Source of the DNA: Candidatus Tisiphia endosymbiont of Sialis lutaria
GTDB taxonomy: Bacteria > Pseudomonadota > Alphaproteobacteria > Rickettsiales > Rickettsiaceae
Assembly (NCBI RefSeq): GCF_964026535.1
Contig: NZ_OZ032153.1
Location: forward strand, 1,302,001-1,366,000
Direction of reading: 5' to 3'
DNA length: 64,000 nt
The position numbers were made by a program, and so were the translations under genes. The notes beneath the pieces were generated by a model. That model did not search any database, was not told the DNA's origin, and saw only the letters and a list, made by a program, of their open reading frames with translations. Of the stretch, positions 27,850-35,946 are shown piece after piece (position 1 is the stretch's first letter; each line of letters opens with the position of its first letter).

Positions 27850-30800
27850 ATGAAGAATATTTGTACTATTTTGTTAATTTCTATATTTTGTCTTTCAGGG
27901 TGTACTGGGGATAGGTGCATTGATGCAGATGATTTTGGCTTTATAAAATTTGTAATTTCTTCAAGATATAAAAAAGAAGAGTTAAGTGGGCAACAACAAG
28001 ATAATCAATCTGCTCCTTGGGTTGATACTGGATATAATGTAAATGGTCAACCACTGACTATCTTGGTAAAAACTTGGGATTTTGCTAAAGGAGATAAAAA
28101 TAGCCCTTCAGAGTTATCAGCTTGGTGTGCATGGTATGGTCAAGAAAATAATACCAATACTTTATCTGAATTTTGTAAAAGATTACAAGAATGCCAATTT
28201 AGAGATGGTAAGATGTGTACTAATAGTAAAGATGCTAAAGTTAGTAATGCACCATGCTTATTTAAAAATGGAGTGGGGCTATATTTATTGATTGCTGAAA
28301 GTAATACAAATCCTAATCTTTCATTGGATACCCAACGTACACCAAAAGGAATTACCGCCCATCTTGGTGAGCCTATGGTTGGTCATACATTTTATGATCT
28401 TAATAAAAGAGGTGAATTAGTAAAAGCTGGAGGGATAAGTTATAAATATGATGAAGATCAAGGTAAAAAAAAGCAATACGATAAATCTCCATTATATTTC
28501 AAGATTTTAGATAAGTTTTACGATGATAATAATGGTCAGTATCGTGTAGTTATTAAATCTGGGGTTAATGATACTAGACCAGATCCTATTGACTTTTTAG
28601 TAAATTTAATAAAAGTTGAGTTATTTGGTAAAGGAGAGGAACATGGGTTAGTTAGGAAAATTTACGAGAATATTATTAAAAAACCAGGATATCGTTTATC
28701 TGTTTCGGCTTTGTTAACTTTGTATGTTATATTTACAGGCTTTTCTTTTCTGATTGGCAATGTTAATCTCACCCATACTGAGCTAATAATTAGAATAGTA
28801 AAAATTAGTATAGTATCTACTTTACTTAGTTCTACTATTAGTTGGCAATTTTTCCATGATTATTTGTTTGTGTTTTTTGTAGAAGGGGTAGAGCAAATAT
28901 TACAAATAATTAAACAAACTGCTGCGACCGGACCAGGTTCTTGGAGTATAATAGGCTTGATGATTGCTCCACAAACTATGGCAAAATTATTTTCATTACT
29001 GTTCGTTGATCCATTAGGGTTTATATATATAATTCTATTCCTGATAGCTCTTTATTATATCTTCATGATGGTATTTAAGGCTACTGTTATATATCTTACG
29101 GCATTGATAATTATTGGGATGATTATCATAATGGCACCAATATTCATCTGCTTTATGTTATTTGGTATTACCCGTTCATTGTTTGAGAACTGGTTAAGGC
29201 AGCTAATATCATATGCTATACAACCGATTATATTATTTACTGGTTTAGCATTTATTTCAATGATTATCAGAACAGAAATATATTCTTCACTTGGTTTTGG
29301 TGTATGTAAGTATGACTTCCCAAATTTAGGTCCGATAAATGAACTATTTGGTAGTATTAATGAAGACCTAGATACTAGTCTTGGAGACTCGATATTTTAT
29401 TGGTGGTTTCCATCTCCAATGAAAGGTAACCAATTTAGTAAAGCAAGAGCTGATATATTAGTACCTGTTGATCATCGTGTAAGGGATAATTCACCAGAAG
29501 GTCGTTCGCCGGAGGGTAGACTATGTTCAGCTTATGAATGTCAGGAGAATAGATATATTGAGTTACCATTTTTAGATCCAGTCAAAGATTTAGCAAGAAT
29601 TAACAACTTTTTTAATGGTAAATTTGTTCAGCTGGATGGATTATTGTTAATTTTTGTATGTGTTTATTTACTAAGTAAATTTAATGATATAGCTGTTTCA
29701 AGTGCTAAATTCTTATCTAGCACATCGGGTAATCTAACAAATTTACAAGCGGTTGGACAAGCTGCTTTTGCCCCTATTCAGCAACAAATAGAGAGACCTG
29801 CAAATTATGCTTTTGGGGCTGTCAAGAAAAGGGCGGATCAAGGAGTGGAAATGATAACAATGCCTGTTGCTATATGGTATGAGAAAAAAATGATGAAGGG
29901 TGTAGCACGAGAGGCACTTGACCCCAAATCAGTAAATTCGAGTGTTTTAAGTGAAGTAAAAAGAAATTACGGTATAGATTATAAAGACGTTAATGTTAAA
30001 GCTGAAAGTGATTATCACAGAGCTATTAACGAGGTTATGAAAACCATTAAACCTGATGAACCAGTTAAAGAATTTACTGGCAATAGTTATTCAGCACTTC
30101 GAGATCATTTAGCAGCTCTTAAATTTGGTGAAGGTAAAAAATATGATTCTCTTAATGAAGATCAAAAGAAACAACTTAATGAGTCAATGAAAACTAAAGA
30201 TGGTAAGAGTTTACGAGAATTAGCCAGTGATGCAAAGTTTACCAAAGATTTCCAGCAAGCTTATATGAATTCGCATCAAGAAATGTCAAAAAGAGGAGTA
30301 GGATTATTTGGTAAAAATATAGCTCCTCTCAGAAGTTGGCAAGATATGAACAAGCGTGTTGAGGAAAAGAGAGCGTTACGGGATAGAAAACGTAGGAATA
30401 TAGGGGAGAAAATATATGCTGGTTATGAAGGGTTAAAGCGGGAAGCTCTGACGGCTGTTGTTGGTAAGGATTTACGTGATGCTTTTGAGGGTAACTTGAC
30501 TGGGGCTGAGTGGGAAGATTTTAACTATAATGATCCAAGACTTAGAACCCATAATGAATCACTTAAGGATGATCAACGAGCTTTGGAACATCAAAAACTT
30601 AAGACAAAAATCAATAAAGAAACTATAGCTGTTCAGGAAGATATCGCATCTCCTGAATATCTAGCTAAACTTGAATTACAGGGTAGAACAACAGATATTG
30701 ATTATTATGAACAATTAACCAACAAAGATCTTTCCTTTCAGGTATATAATGCTCTTGCTCAAGGTGAAAATGATGGAGAAAGTCCAGTATTAATGGGAGA

Positions 30801-31104
30801 AAGATTTATGCGAGAAAAAGCAACAGATACTCAAACTCGTGAAATGATTGACAATGCCCATAAGATTGAGCAAAGAATGATTGATGAGGATAGATATATA
30901 CGTAGACAAGAACATTATGATATTATGCGTGAGAAAGCCGAAAGTAATGGTGATAGTCAATCTTTAGAATATAGTAAAGCAGTACTGAAGAAAATAGAAG
31001 AAAGAAAAGAGCTTATTAAAAGTGAAGTGAAATCGCATGTTGATGGGATCAATCAATATCGTTTAGCTGCTAAAATGTCTAAATATGAAAATGATTATAG
31101 CTAA
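27850..31104 (+). CDS. rvhB6e: VirB6-like T4SS inner-membrane protein with lipobox, fifth of five
   Basis: This 1084-residue copy starts with a lipoprotein-type signal (MKNICTILLISIFCLSGC, lipobox Cys18), which is unusual for a polytopic VirB6 protein. A shorter extracytoplasmic domain reaches about residue 280. The TrbL/VirB6 core spans about 286-615 (SALLTLYVIFTGFSFLIGN; MIIIMAPIFICFMLFGITRSLFE). The last 470 residues are highly charged and mostly helical, consistent with a long cytoplasmic domain. It is the last gene of the rvh block; a repeat-filled spacer follows. Confidence 0.92.
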   Translation: MKNICTILLISIFCLSGCTGDRCIDADDFGFIKFVISSRYKKEELSGQQQDNQSAPWVDTGYNVNGQPLTILVKTWDFAKGDKNSPSELSAWCAWYGQENNTNTLSEFCKRLQECQFRDGKMCTNSKDAKVSNAPCLFKNGVGLYLLIAESNTNPNLSLDTQRTPKGITAHLGEPMVGHTFYDLNKRGELVKAGGISYKYDEDQGKKKQYDKSPLYFKILDKFYDDNNGQYRVVIKSGVNDTRPDPIDFLVNLIKVELFGKGEEHGLVRKIYENIIKKPGYRLSVSALLTLYVIFTGFSFLIGNVNLTHTELIIRIVKISIVSTLLSSTISWQFFHDYLFVFFVEGVEQILQIIKQTAATGPGSWSIIGLMIAPQTMAKLFSLLFVDPLGFIYIILFLIALYYIFMMVFKATVIYLTALIIIGMIIIMAPIFICFMLFGITRSLFENWLRQLISYAIQPIILFTGLAFISMIIRTEIYSSLGFGVCKYDFPNLGPINELFGSINEDLDTSLGDSIFYWWFPSPMKGNQFSKARADILVPVDHRVRDNSPEGRSPEGRLCSAYECQENRYIELPFLDPVKDLARINNFFNGKFVQLDGLLLIFVCVYLLSKFNDIAVSSAKFLSSTSGNLTNLQAVGQAAFAPIQQQIERPANYAFGAVKKRADQGVEMITMPVAIWYEKKMMKGVAREALDPKSVNSSVLSEVKRNYGIDYKDVNVKAESDYHRAINEVMKTIKPDEPVKEFTGNSYSALRDHLAALKFGEGKKYDSLNEDQKKQLNESMKTKDGKSLRELASDAKFTKDFQQAYMNSHQEMSKRGVGLFGKNIAPLRSWQDMNKRVEEKRALRDRKRRNIGEKIYAGYEGLKREALTAVVGKDLRDAFEGNLTGAEWEDFNYNDPRLRTHNESLKDDQRALEHQKLKTKINKETIAVQEDIASPEYLAKLELQGRTTDIDYYEQLTNKDLSFQVYNALAQGENDGESPVLMGERFMREKATDTQTREMIDNAHKIEQRMIDEDRYIRRQEHYDIMREKAESNGDSQSLEYSKAVLKKIEERKELIKSEVKSHVDGINQYRLAAKMSKYENDYS

Positions 31105-31569
31105 TCCAGCTGTTCATCCTTTATGACATCTAACTTTTTTGTCATTTCTGTGAAAGTCTTGTGTCATTCTTAGCAACGGTGGGAATCTGAGCATAGCACC
31201 CTACAATTTTTTATTTATTTCCTTATGATGAGTAAGAAAGCTGACTGCTAAGCGTCATTGCGAGGAGCCGCTAAAAGCGGTGACGCAGCAATCCATTGTT
31301 GTGTCACCCCTGCGTAAGCAGGGGTCTAGATTCCCGCCTACGCGGGAATGACAGGGTAAAAACGTCATTGCGAGGAGCTACTTTAGTAGCGACGAAGCAA
31401 TCCATGAGAATTAGTATAGATACATCAAGACTATATGGATTGCTTCGTAGGCTCACGCCTTCTCGCAATGACGTTTTTATGCTGTTTAATACTTATAGAA
31501 TAAAAATTGTAGGGTGCTATGATCTGAGACCCCTGCGTAAGCAGGGGTGACAAGAGAGAGGGGGGTTAT
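31105..31569. repeat. Repeat block downstream of rvhB6e
   Basis: A half family A copy begins at 31253 with hairpin CCGCTAAAAGCGG and joins a family B composite at about 31304-31353 (CCCCTGCGTAAGCAGGGG then ATTCCC-N8-GGGAAT at 31330-31349). A full family A copy occupies 31363-31473 with side hairpins GCTACTTTAGTAGC and AGGCTCACGCCT. Another CCCCTGCGTAAGCAGGGG lies at about 31529. The phrase TAGCACCCTACAATTTTT (31194) is echoed in reverse orientation near 31501, forming an outer arm pair around the composite. The ORF spanning 31296-31550 only translates repeats. Confidence 0.8.
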
Positions 31570-32586
31570 TTAATAGCATTGCATTATTAATTCAAACTGA
31601 TTATCATCAGTAACAATAATTTTTGTATCAGTGTTGTAGATAATTGGATTATTAACTCGTTCATGACCGAATCTATTGGTCTTAAATATTGGGATTTTTA
31701 AGGTAGCCGCAAAATCAGTAAGAGTCCTAATCATGGTCTCGTTATCATTTCCACAAGTTCCAAATATTATAGCGTTTACTCGTTCTAACAGCCCTGCTTG
31801 TTTTAAATGATATAAGATACGATCTAGTTGGTATGGCTTTGTATCAACATCTTCCAAGAAAAGTATCTTATTTGCCGTTTTTATTTGCCATGATGTACCT
31901 ATAGATGTTTGTACAATGCTTAGATTACCGCCCGTAAGATTACCTGTAACGATTTTACTGGATTTTGCCGCAAGGTTAAGTGCTGATAATCCTTTAATTT
32001 TAGCTTGAGTTTCTTTACCAGAAATTATTTTTGCTATTTTTATAAAATTTTGACGATCTTTAGTTGGCTTAAGTATTTCAGCGATACCATTACCATGAAT
32101 TGTTTTCCACCCCCATTCTTGCGAAAAGAAAATATGTAAAGCTGTCATATCACTAAATCCTATAAAAAACTTTTCCTTTATCGGTTTCTTTAAGCGTTGT
32201 AAGTCAGGAATTAATTTAGCTGAACCATATCCCCCACGAAGAGCCCATATTACGTTATTTGATTGATCAGTTAAGGCCTTTTCCAAACATAATAATCTTG
32301 TTTGATCATCGGAAGAATGGAATAGGCTTTTTCCTTTAAAGCAATCATTTAGAATATTTAGTTTTAACGAAGTAATATTTCTCAAATTAGATAATATTTC
32401 ATTGCTGACTCCTGAAGCAGGAGCAACAACAGTAATTTTTGTATCTTTCAATAAATTAATAAATTCTGCATTATTCTTGTTGAACTCTGAATTAGCAAAT
32501 GCTGATAAGGACATAAAAATAACTGGTAGGAAGATTGTATGAATTGTTAGGAGCCTAATATGTAAAAGATAATTGTTAAATTTCAT
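31570..32586 (-). CDS. LD-carboxypeptidase-like serine peptidase, family S66
   Basis: S66 LD-carboxypeptidases trim the terminal D-Ala of muropeptide tetrapeptides during peptidoglycan recycling; MccF is a related subgroup. The 338-residue protein has a signal-like N-terminus (LPVIFMSLSAFA) and the family blocks in order: VVAPASGVSNE, WALRGGYGSAKLIPDL, GFSDMTALHIFF with the nucleophile Ser, FLEDVDTKPYQLDRILYHL with the catalytic Glu, and a His in NRFGHERVNNP. An exported location would be unusual for the cytoplasmic LdcA type, so the substrate could be murein in the periplasm. It is followed on the same strand by nothing but repeats. Confidence 0.87.
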   Translation of the reverse strand: MKFNNYLLHIRLLTIHTIFLPVIFMSLSAFANSEFNKNNAEFINLLKDTKITVVAPASGVSNEILSNLRNITSLKLNILNDCFKGKSLFHSSDDQTRLLCLEKALTDQSNNVIWALRGGYGSAKLIPDLQRLKKPIKEKFFIGFSDMTALHIFFSQEWGWKTIHGNGIAEILKPTKDRQNFIKIAKIISGKETQAKIKGLSALNLAAKSSKIVTGNLTGGNLSIVQTSIGTSWQIKTANKILFLEDVDTKPYQLDRILYHLKQAGLLERVNAIIFGTCGNDNETMIRTLTDFAATLKIPIFKTNRFGHERVNNPIIYNTDTKIIVTDDNQFELIMQCY

Positions 32587-32598
32587 AGAGTAATATAC

Positions 32599-33051
32599 CT
32601 ATTTATGATATGGATGGTTTTCTATTATGGTCTGAGTCCGATATATTTGTTCTAATAATATTATTTTTGCCATTTGATGGGGCATAGTCATTTTTGAAAG
32701 GCTAAGATGGATATTTGCTTGTTCAAGAATCGATTTATCTAAACCGAATGCACCACCAATAATAAATTGTATATTTTTACCTGATTGCAAATTATTTGTT
32801 ATTAATTTTGTAAATTCATGACTATTATAATCATTACCAATAATGTTTAGTACTATTTTACAGGATTTTTCTTCTAAAAATTCATTAATTAATTTACCTT
32901 CAAATTGTTTGATTTGTTCAGCTGGTAATTTTTTTGAATAACAAATTTCTGTGGATTTTATATTATATTTTATCAATTTTTGATAATCTCTGGCAATTGG
33001 CTGATAATAATTATTAAGTTTACCAACGGAAATTATTTGTATTTGTCTCAT
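32599..33051 (-). CDS. rlmH: 23S rRNA pseudouridine(1915) N3-methyltransferase RlmH
   Basis: RlmH is a SPOUT methyltransferase that modifies pseudouridine 1915 in helix 69 of 23S rRNA. The 150-residue protein is a little short of the usual 155. It carries the AdoMet-knot signature FIIGGAFGLDKSI and the C-terminal LSLSKMTMPHQMAKIILLEQIYRTQTI with HPYHK at the end. The start ATG at 33051 opens MRQIQIISVGKL, typical of the family. The gene ends 12 bases before the LD-carboxypeptidase start, so the two are probably co-transcribed. Confidence 0.95.
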   Translation of the reverse strand: MRQIQIISVGKLNNYYQPIARDYQKLIKYNIKSTEICYSKKLPAEQIKQFEGKLINEFLEEKSCKIVLNIIGNDYNSHEFTKLITNNLQSGKNIQFIIGGAFGLDKSILEQANIHLSLSKMTMPHQMAKIILLEQIYRTQTIIENHPYHK

Positions 33052-33301
33052 TATTTTATTATTGATTAATTAATTTAATTATACACCAAAAAAGTTATGC
33101 ACTAAGTAAAAGTTAGAAATTTATATTGACTTTTTATATATTTTTAATTAAAATGTTAACGAGCTTTAATCTATACTTTAAGCAATTATGGCAACATATC
33201 TTGGCTATCAATAACATATAAAACTGACCTTAGCATAGTTACCCAAAATAAGTATTTTTTATTTACCCACAAAGTTATCCACAATTTATTCTGATTATTT
33301 G
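33052..33301. promoter_or_regulatory. AT-rich spacer with DnaA-box-like site
   Basis: This 250-base spacer between asd and rlmH has no repeats of families A to E. It contains a perfect TTATCCACA at about 33274 with a one-mismatch TTACCCACA about 12 bases upstream, and several TTAA words around 33145-33175. It probably carries the rlmH promoter. The DnaA-type match may be regulatory or chance. Confidence 0.3.
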
Positions 33302-34315
33302 TCAAATATACTTGATTAGCTCTTCAGCAATATGCACAGCATTTAAAGCTGCTCCTTTACGTAAATTATCAGCTGTAATCCATAAATTAATGGTGTTTTT
33401 TTGACTATGATCTTGTCTAATTCGTGAGACATAGACCATATCCGTACCTACTACATCTTTGGGAGTGACATATTGTATTGGCTCTAAATGACAATTAACC
33501 TCAATAGAGTCTGATTCTTTAAGAATCTCTTTTACTTCTTCCGCATTTATTGCCCCACTAAATTCAACATTAACTGAAATAGCATGACCAACAAACACCG
33601 GTACTCTAACACAAGTTACACTAGCTTTAGCATGTGTTCCTATAATTTTTTCTAATTCCAGGGCGATCTTAGATTCTTCACTAGTAGAACCATCTTTATT
33701 AAAGCTACCTATATGCGGGAATAAATTAAAAGCTATTTGATGTGGAAAAACTTTAGGTTCAATGTCCTTAAAAACATATTTTGCCTTGGTTTGTTCATAC
33801 AGTTCTTCCATTCCTTTTTTGCCTGCTCCGGAAGCTGACTGATAGGTTGATATAACCAGTCTCTTAATCTTTACGGCATTATCCAAAGGCTTTAACGCGG
33901 TAGCTATGGGAACAGTACAGCAATTAGGATTAGCTATAATATTTTTAATAGTATAATCTTTTAGGCTAGCCAGATTAGCTTCTGGAACTATCAAAGGAAC
34001 ATCAGGATCAAGTCTGAAAAATGATGATTTATCGATAACTACGCAGCCTTGCTTGGTAACCATGGGTATATATTTCTTTGATATTTCTGATCCGGCTGAA
34101 AAAAAAGCAATATCAATTTTACTAAAATCTACACTATCTATATCAGCTATTTTTATAGTACCATCTCCAAAACTAACTTCTTTACCATTAGATTCACTCG
34201 ATGCTATAGCATAGATATTATTAATTGGCAAACTTCTCTCAAATAAAATTTCTAGAGTTTCTCGCCCAACATTACCTGTTGCCCCAACCACTGCGATATT
34301 ATATTTTTTTGTCAT
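33302..34315 (-). CDS. asd: Aspartate-semialdehyde dehydrogenase
   Basis: Asd reduces aspartyl phosphate to aspartate semialdehyde, feeding meso-diaminopimelate (peptidoglycan) and lysine synthesis. The 337-residue protein has the NADP-binding start [20 protein letters not shown], the catalytic cysteine region [26 protein letters not shown] and the His-containing [16 protein letters not shown]. All hallmarks are present. In this obligate intracellular setting its chief use is likely DAP for cell wall, in line with murD/ftsW/murG nearby. Leftward orientation; the upstream spacer is repeat-filled. Confidence 0.96.
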   Translation of the reverse strand: MTKKYNIAVVGATGNVGRETLEILFERSLPINNIYAIASSESNGKEVSFGDGTIKIADIDSVDFSKIDIAFFSAGSEISKKYIPMVTKQGCVVIDKSSFFRLDPDVPLIVPEANLASLKDYTIKNIIANPNCCTVPIATALKPLDNAVKIKRLVISTYQSASGAGKKGMEELYEQTKAKYVFKDIEPKVFPHQIAFNLFPHIGSFNKDGSTSEESKIALELEKIIGTHAKASVTCVRVPVFVGHAISVNVEFSGAINAEEVKEILKESDSIEVNCHLEPIQYVTPKDVVGTDMVYVSRIRQDHSQKNTINLWITADNLRKGAALNAVHIAEELIKYI

Positions 34316-34834
34316 ATTTACTTAATTTAATTGTTTTATCCATTAGTCAATTGATGGTGACGTCGTCGCTCCACCGCTCCTAGCACCAAATTCTCATCAA
34401 TTGACTATAGTATATACTAATTATGATATGCACTAAGTATTTTATGAAAAATATTTTTATTATTTTTTATTCAGGTATTTTCTATATAGTTAGTTAGAAG
34501 AGGAAGCGGTTTTAGACTGGGGAGTTTAAAAGTCGTATGTGGTCAACGTCATTGTGCATAGGCGTTAGTTTAGAAAATAAAGTAGAAAAGTCGTCATTGC
34601 GAGGAGACCTTGGTCGACGAAGCAATCCAAAAAACGATTAAAATGGATTGCTTCGTCGGTCTGGCGACCTCCTCGCAATGACGGGGTTGTATAGTATAGT
34701 CAATTGATGAGAAGTTGGTGACGTTGTCGCTCCATCGCTCCTGCTACCCAATCCTCCTGAATTGACTATAGGAGGTTGTTGGAGAATAAAAATTGACCGT
34801 ATTTATGGTAAATTCTCTATTCTCCAACAGGCTC
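34316..34834. repeat. Repeat block between asd and the NDT-like gene
   Basis: Two family C elements (a short one at about 34348-34409 and another at about 34694-34770) flank a family A copy at 34592-34683 with hairpin GGTCTGGCGACC. The A copy and its left flank (AGAAAATAAAGTAGAAAAGT) are nearly identical to the copy at 35731. At 34771-34835 a separate inverted repeat (TGTTGGAGAATA ... TATTCTCCAACA) ends at the stop of the leftward gene. I see no gene in these 519 bases. Confidence 0.8.
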
Positions 34835-34835
34835 C
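34771..34835 (-). terminator. Long hairpin at the 3' end of the NDT-like gene
   Basis: Arms GGAG-N2-TGTTGGAGAATA and its complement (34771-34787 and 34819-34835) enclose about 30 AT-rich bases. On the minus strand it begins at the stop codon of the gene at 34835-35485, so transcripts would fold there. It lacks a clean terminal T-run and may be another small palindromic insert. Confidence 0.4.
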
Positions 34836-35485
34836 TAGTGTGTATCTAAATCATTAAGTATATGAAAGTGCTTATCTAGCATTTTCTTATCTAAGTTATC
34901 AGGCAACACTAACGGCAGTGTAGCAAATACTTCATCTAATGCCTTAATAATAGGCTGAGCTATAAGAAGAGATAATGCTTTTGATATACTGTGTACATCA
35001 CCTGAATGCTCCTTATGGAAGTCTTGATATTTTATCACTATATCTTCAATTATAACAACTTTAGCACGCGGATAATTTGACATCATCAGATTCCAAGGAT
35101 TACCCTGAGTTCTTTTCTGATCTCCCCCCAATCTAATATCACTTCTATATAATACTGCAGGTTTATCTAAAAATTTACTTTGAATAAATTCTACTATTGT
35201 ACCAGAATCTGGGTCTGTACCGTCAAAACTAAATATGCCTCCATCAGCTTCTTTTATAGCTTTTAAATCATTATTTTTTATGTGTTTAGCATGGGTATCC
35301 CTTTGCTCTAAATTTTGAGGTAGTATAAATTTATACTTACCACTAGATGCCTCCTCTATGGCAGAAGCTAAATATAAATTACCTATAAGATCCTTATTAG
35401 TAAATAATGGACCTGCAAAATACAGATTATAAGATTTCTTAGTTACACTATTATTAGAAGATTCTACAGAATGATGATTGATCAT
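34835..35485 (-). CDS. Nucleoside 2-deoxyribosyltransferase-like protein
   Basis: The protein resembles the nucleoside 2-deoxyribosyltransferase family, which swaps bases on deoxyribonucleosides and has relatives acting as nucleotide N-glycosidases. The first strand reads NLYFAGPLFTNKDLIGN, and the loop FSFDGTDPDSGTIVEF carries the expected Asp and the catalytic Glu in the SGTxxE context. The substrate cannot be set from sequence; a nucleotide-salvage role fits an organism that imports host nucleotides. The N-terminal 15 residues (polar, Ser/Asn-rich) precede the conserved core. The 216-residue length is longer than the 150-160 of the shortest family members. Confidence 0.75.
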   Translation of the reverse strand: MINHHSVESSNNSVTKKSYNLYFAGPLFTNKDLIGNLYLASAIEEASSGKYKFILPQNLEQRDTHAKHIKNNDLKAIKEADGGIFSFDGTDPDSGTIVEFIQSKFLDKPAVLYRSDIRLGGDQKRTQGNPWNLMMSNYPRAKVVIIEDIVIKYQDFHKEHSGDVHSISKALSLLIAQPIIKALDEVFATLPLVLPDNLDKKMLDKHFHILNDLDTH

Positions 35486-35946
35486 ATATTAAAAACCCAT
35501 TTAGTTAGAGATAATTTAAAGTATAGTGGGCAAGAAATCAAGACAAAAGAAAATAATTTTTTCTAAAATTTCTTTAGTATAAGTTCAATGAATTAGTTGC
35601 TATAGATATAGTCAATTGATGAGAAGTTGGTGATGTCGTTACTCGCCTATTACTTATAGGCGTCGCTCCATCGTTCCTGCTACCCAATTCCCCTGAATTG
35701 ACTTAGTTTAAGAAAATAAAGTAGAAAAGTCGTCATTGCGAGGAGACCTTAGGTCGACGAAGCAATCCAAAAAACGATTAAAATGGATTGCTTCGTCGGT
35801 CTGGCGACCTCCTCGCAATGACAGAAGGGTAGTTGTCACCCCTGCGTAGGCAGGGGGCTTAGATTATCGCCATACCGTCATTGCGAGAAGCCACTTTAGT
35901 GCCATTGAAGGCAATCCAATCCTAGACTGTCTTAATGGTTGTCAGC
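35486..35946. repeat. Repeat block between rickA and the NDT-like gene
   Basis: A full family C copy (35608-35704, with hairpin CGCCTATTACTTATAGGCG) is followed by a family A copy at 35731-35822 with GGTCTGGCGACC, a fragment of family B (CACCCCTGCGTAGGCAGGGG near 35837) and a half A copy at 35877-35923. No gene is visible. The rickA 3' end lies at the right edge, so these palindromes may terminate its transcript. Confidence 0.8.

Noticed and set aside
31296-31550. 84-codon ORF downstream of rvhB6e
   Set aside because: It is made of family B and family A palindromes; similar peptides appear from unrelated spacers.
33240-33301. Chromosomal replication origin
   Set aside because: Only one perfect and one imperfect DnaA box, no AT-rich unwinding repeats of regular spacing, and no origin-associated genes nearby.
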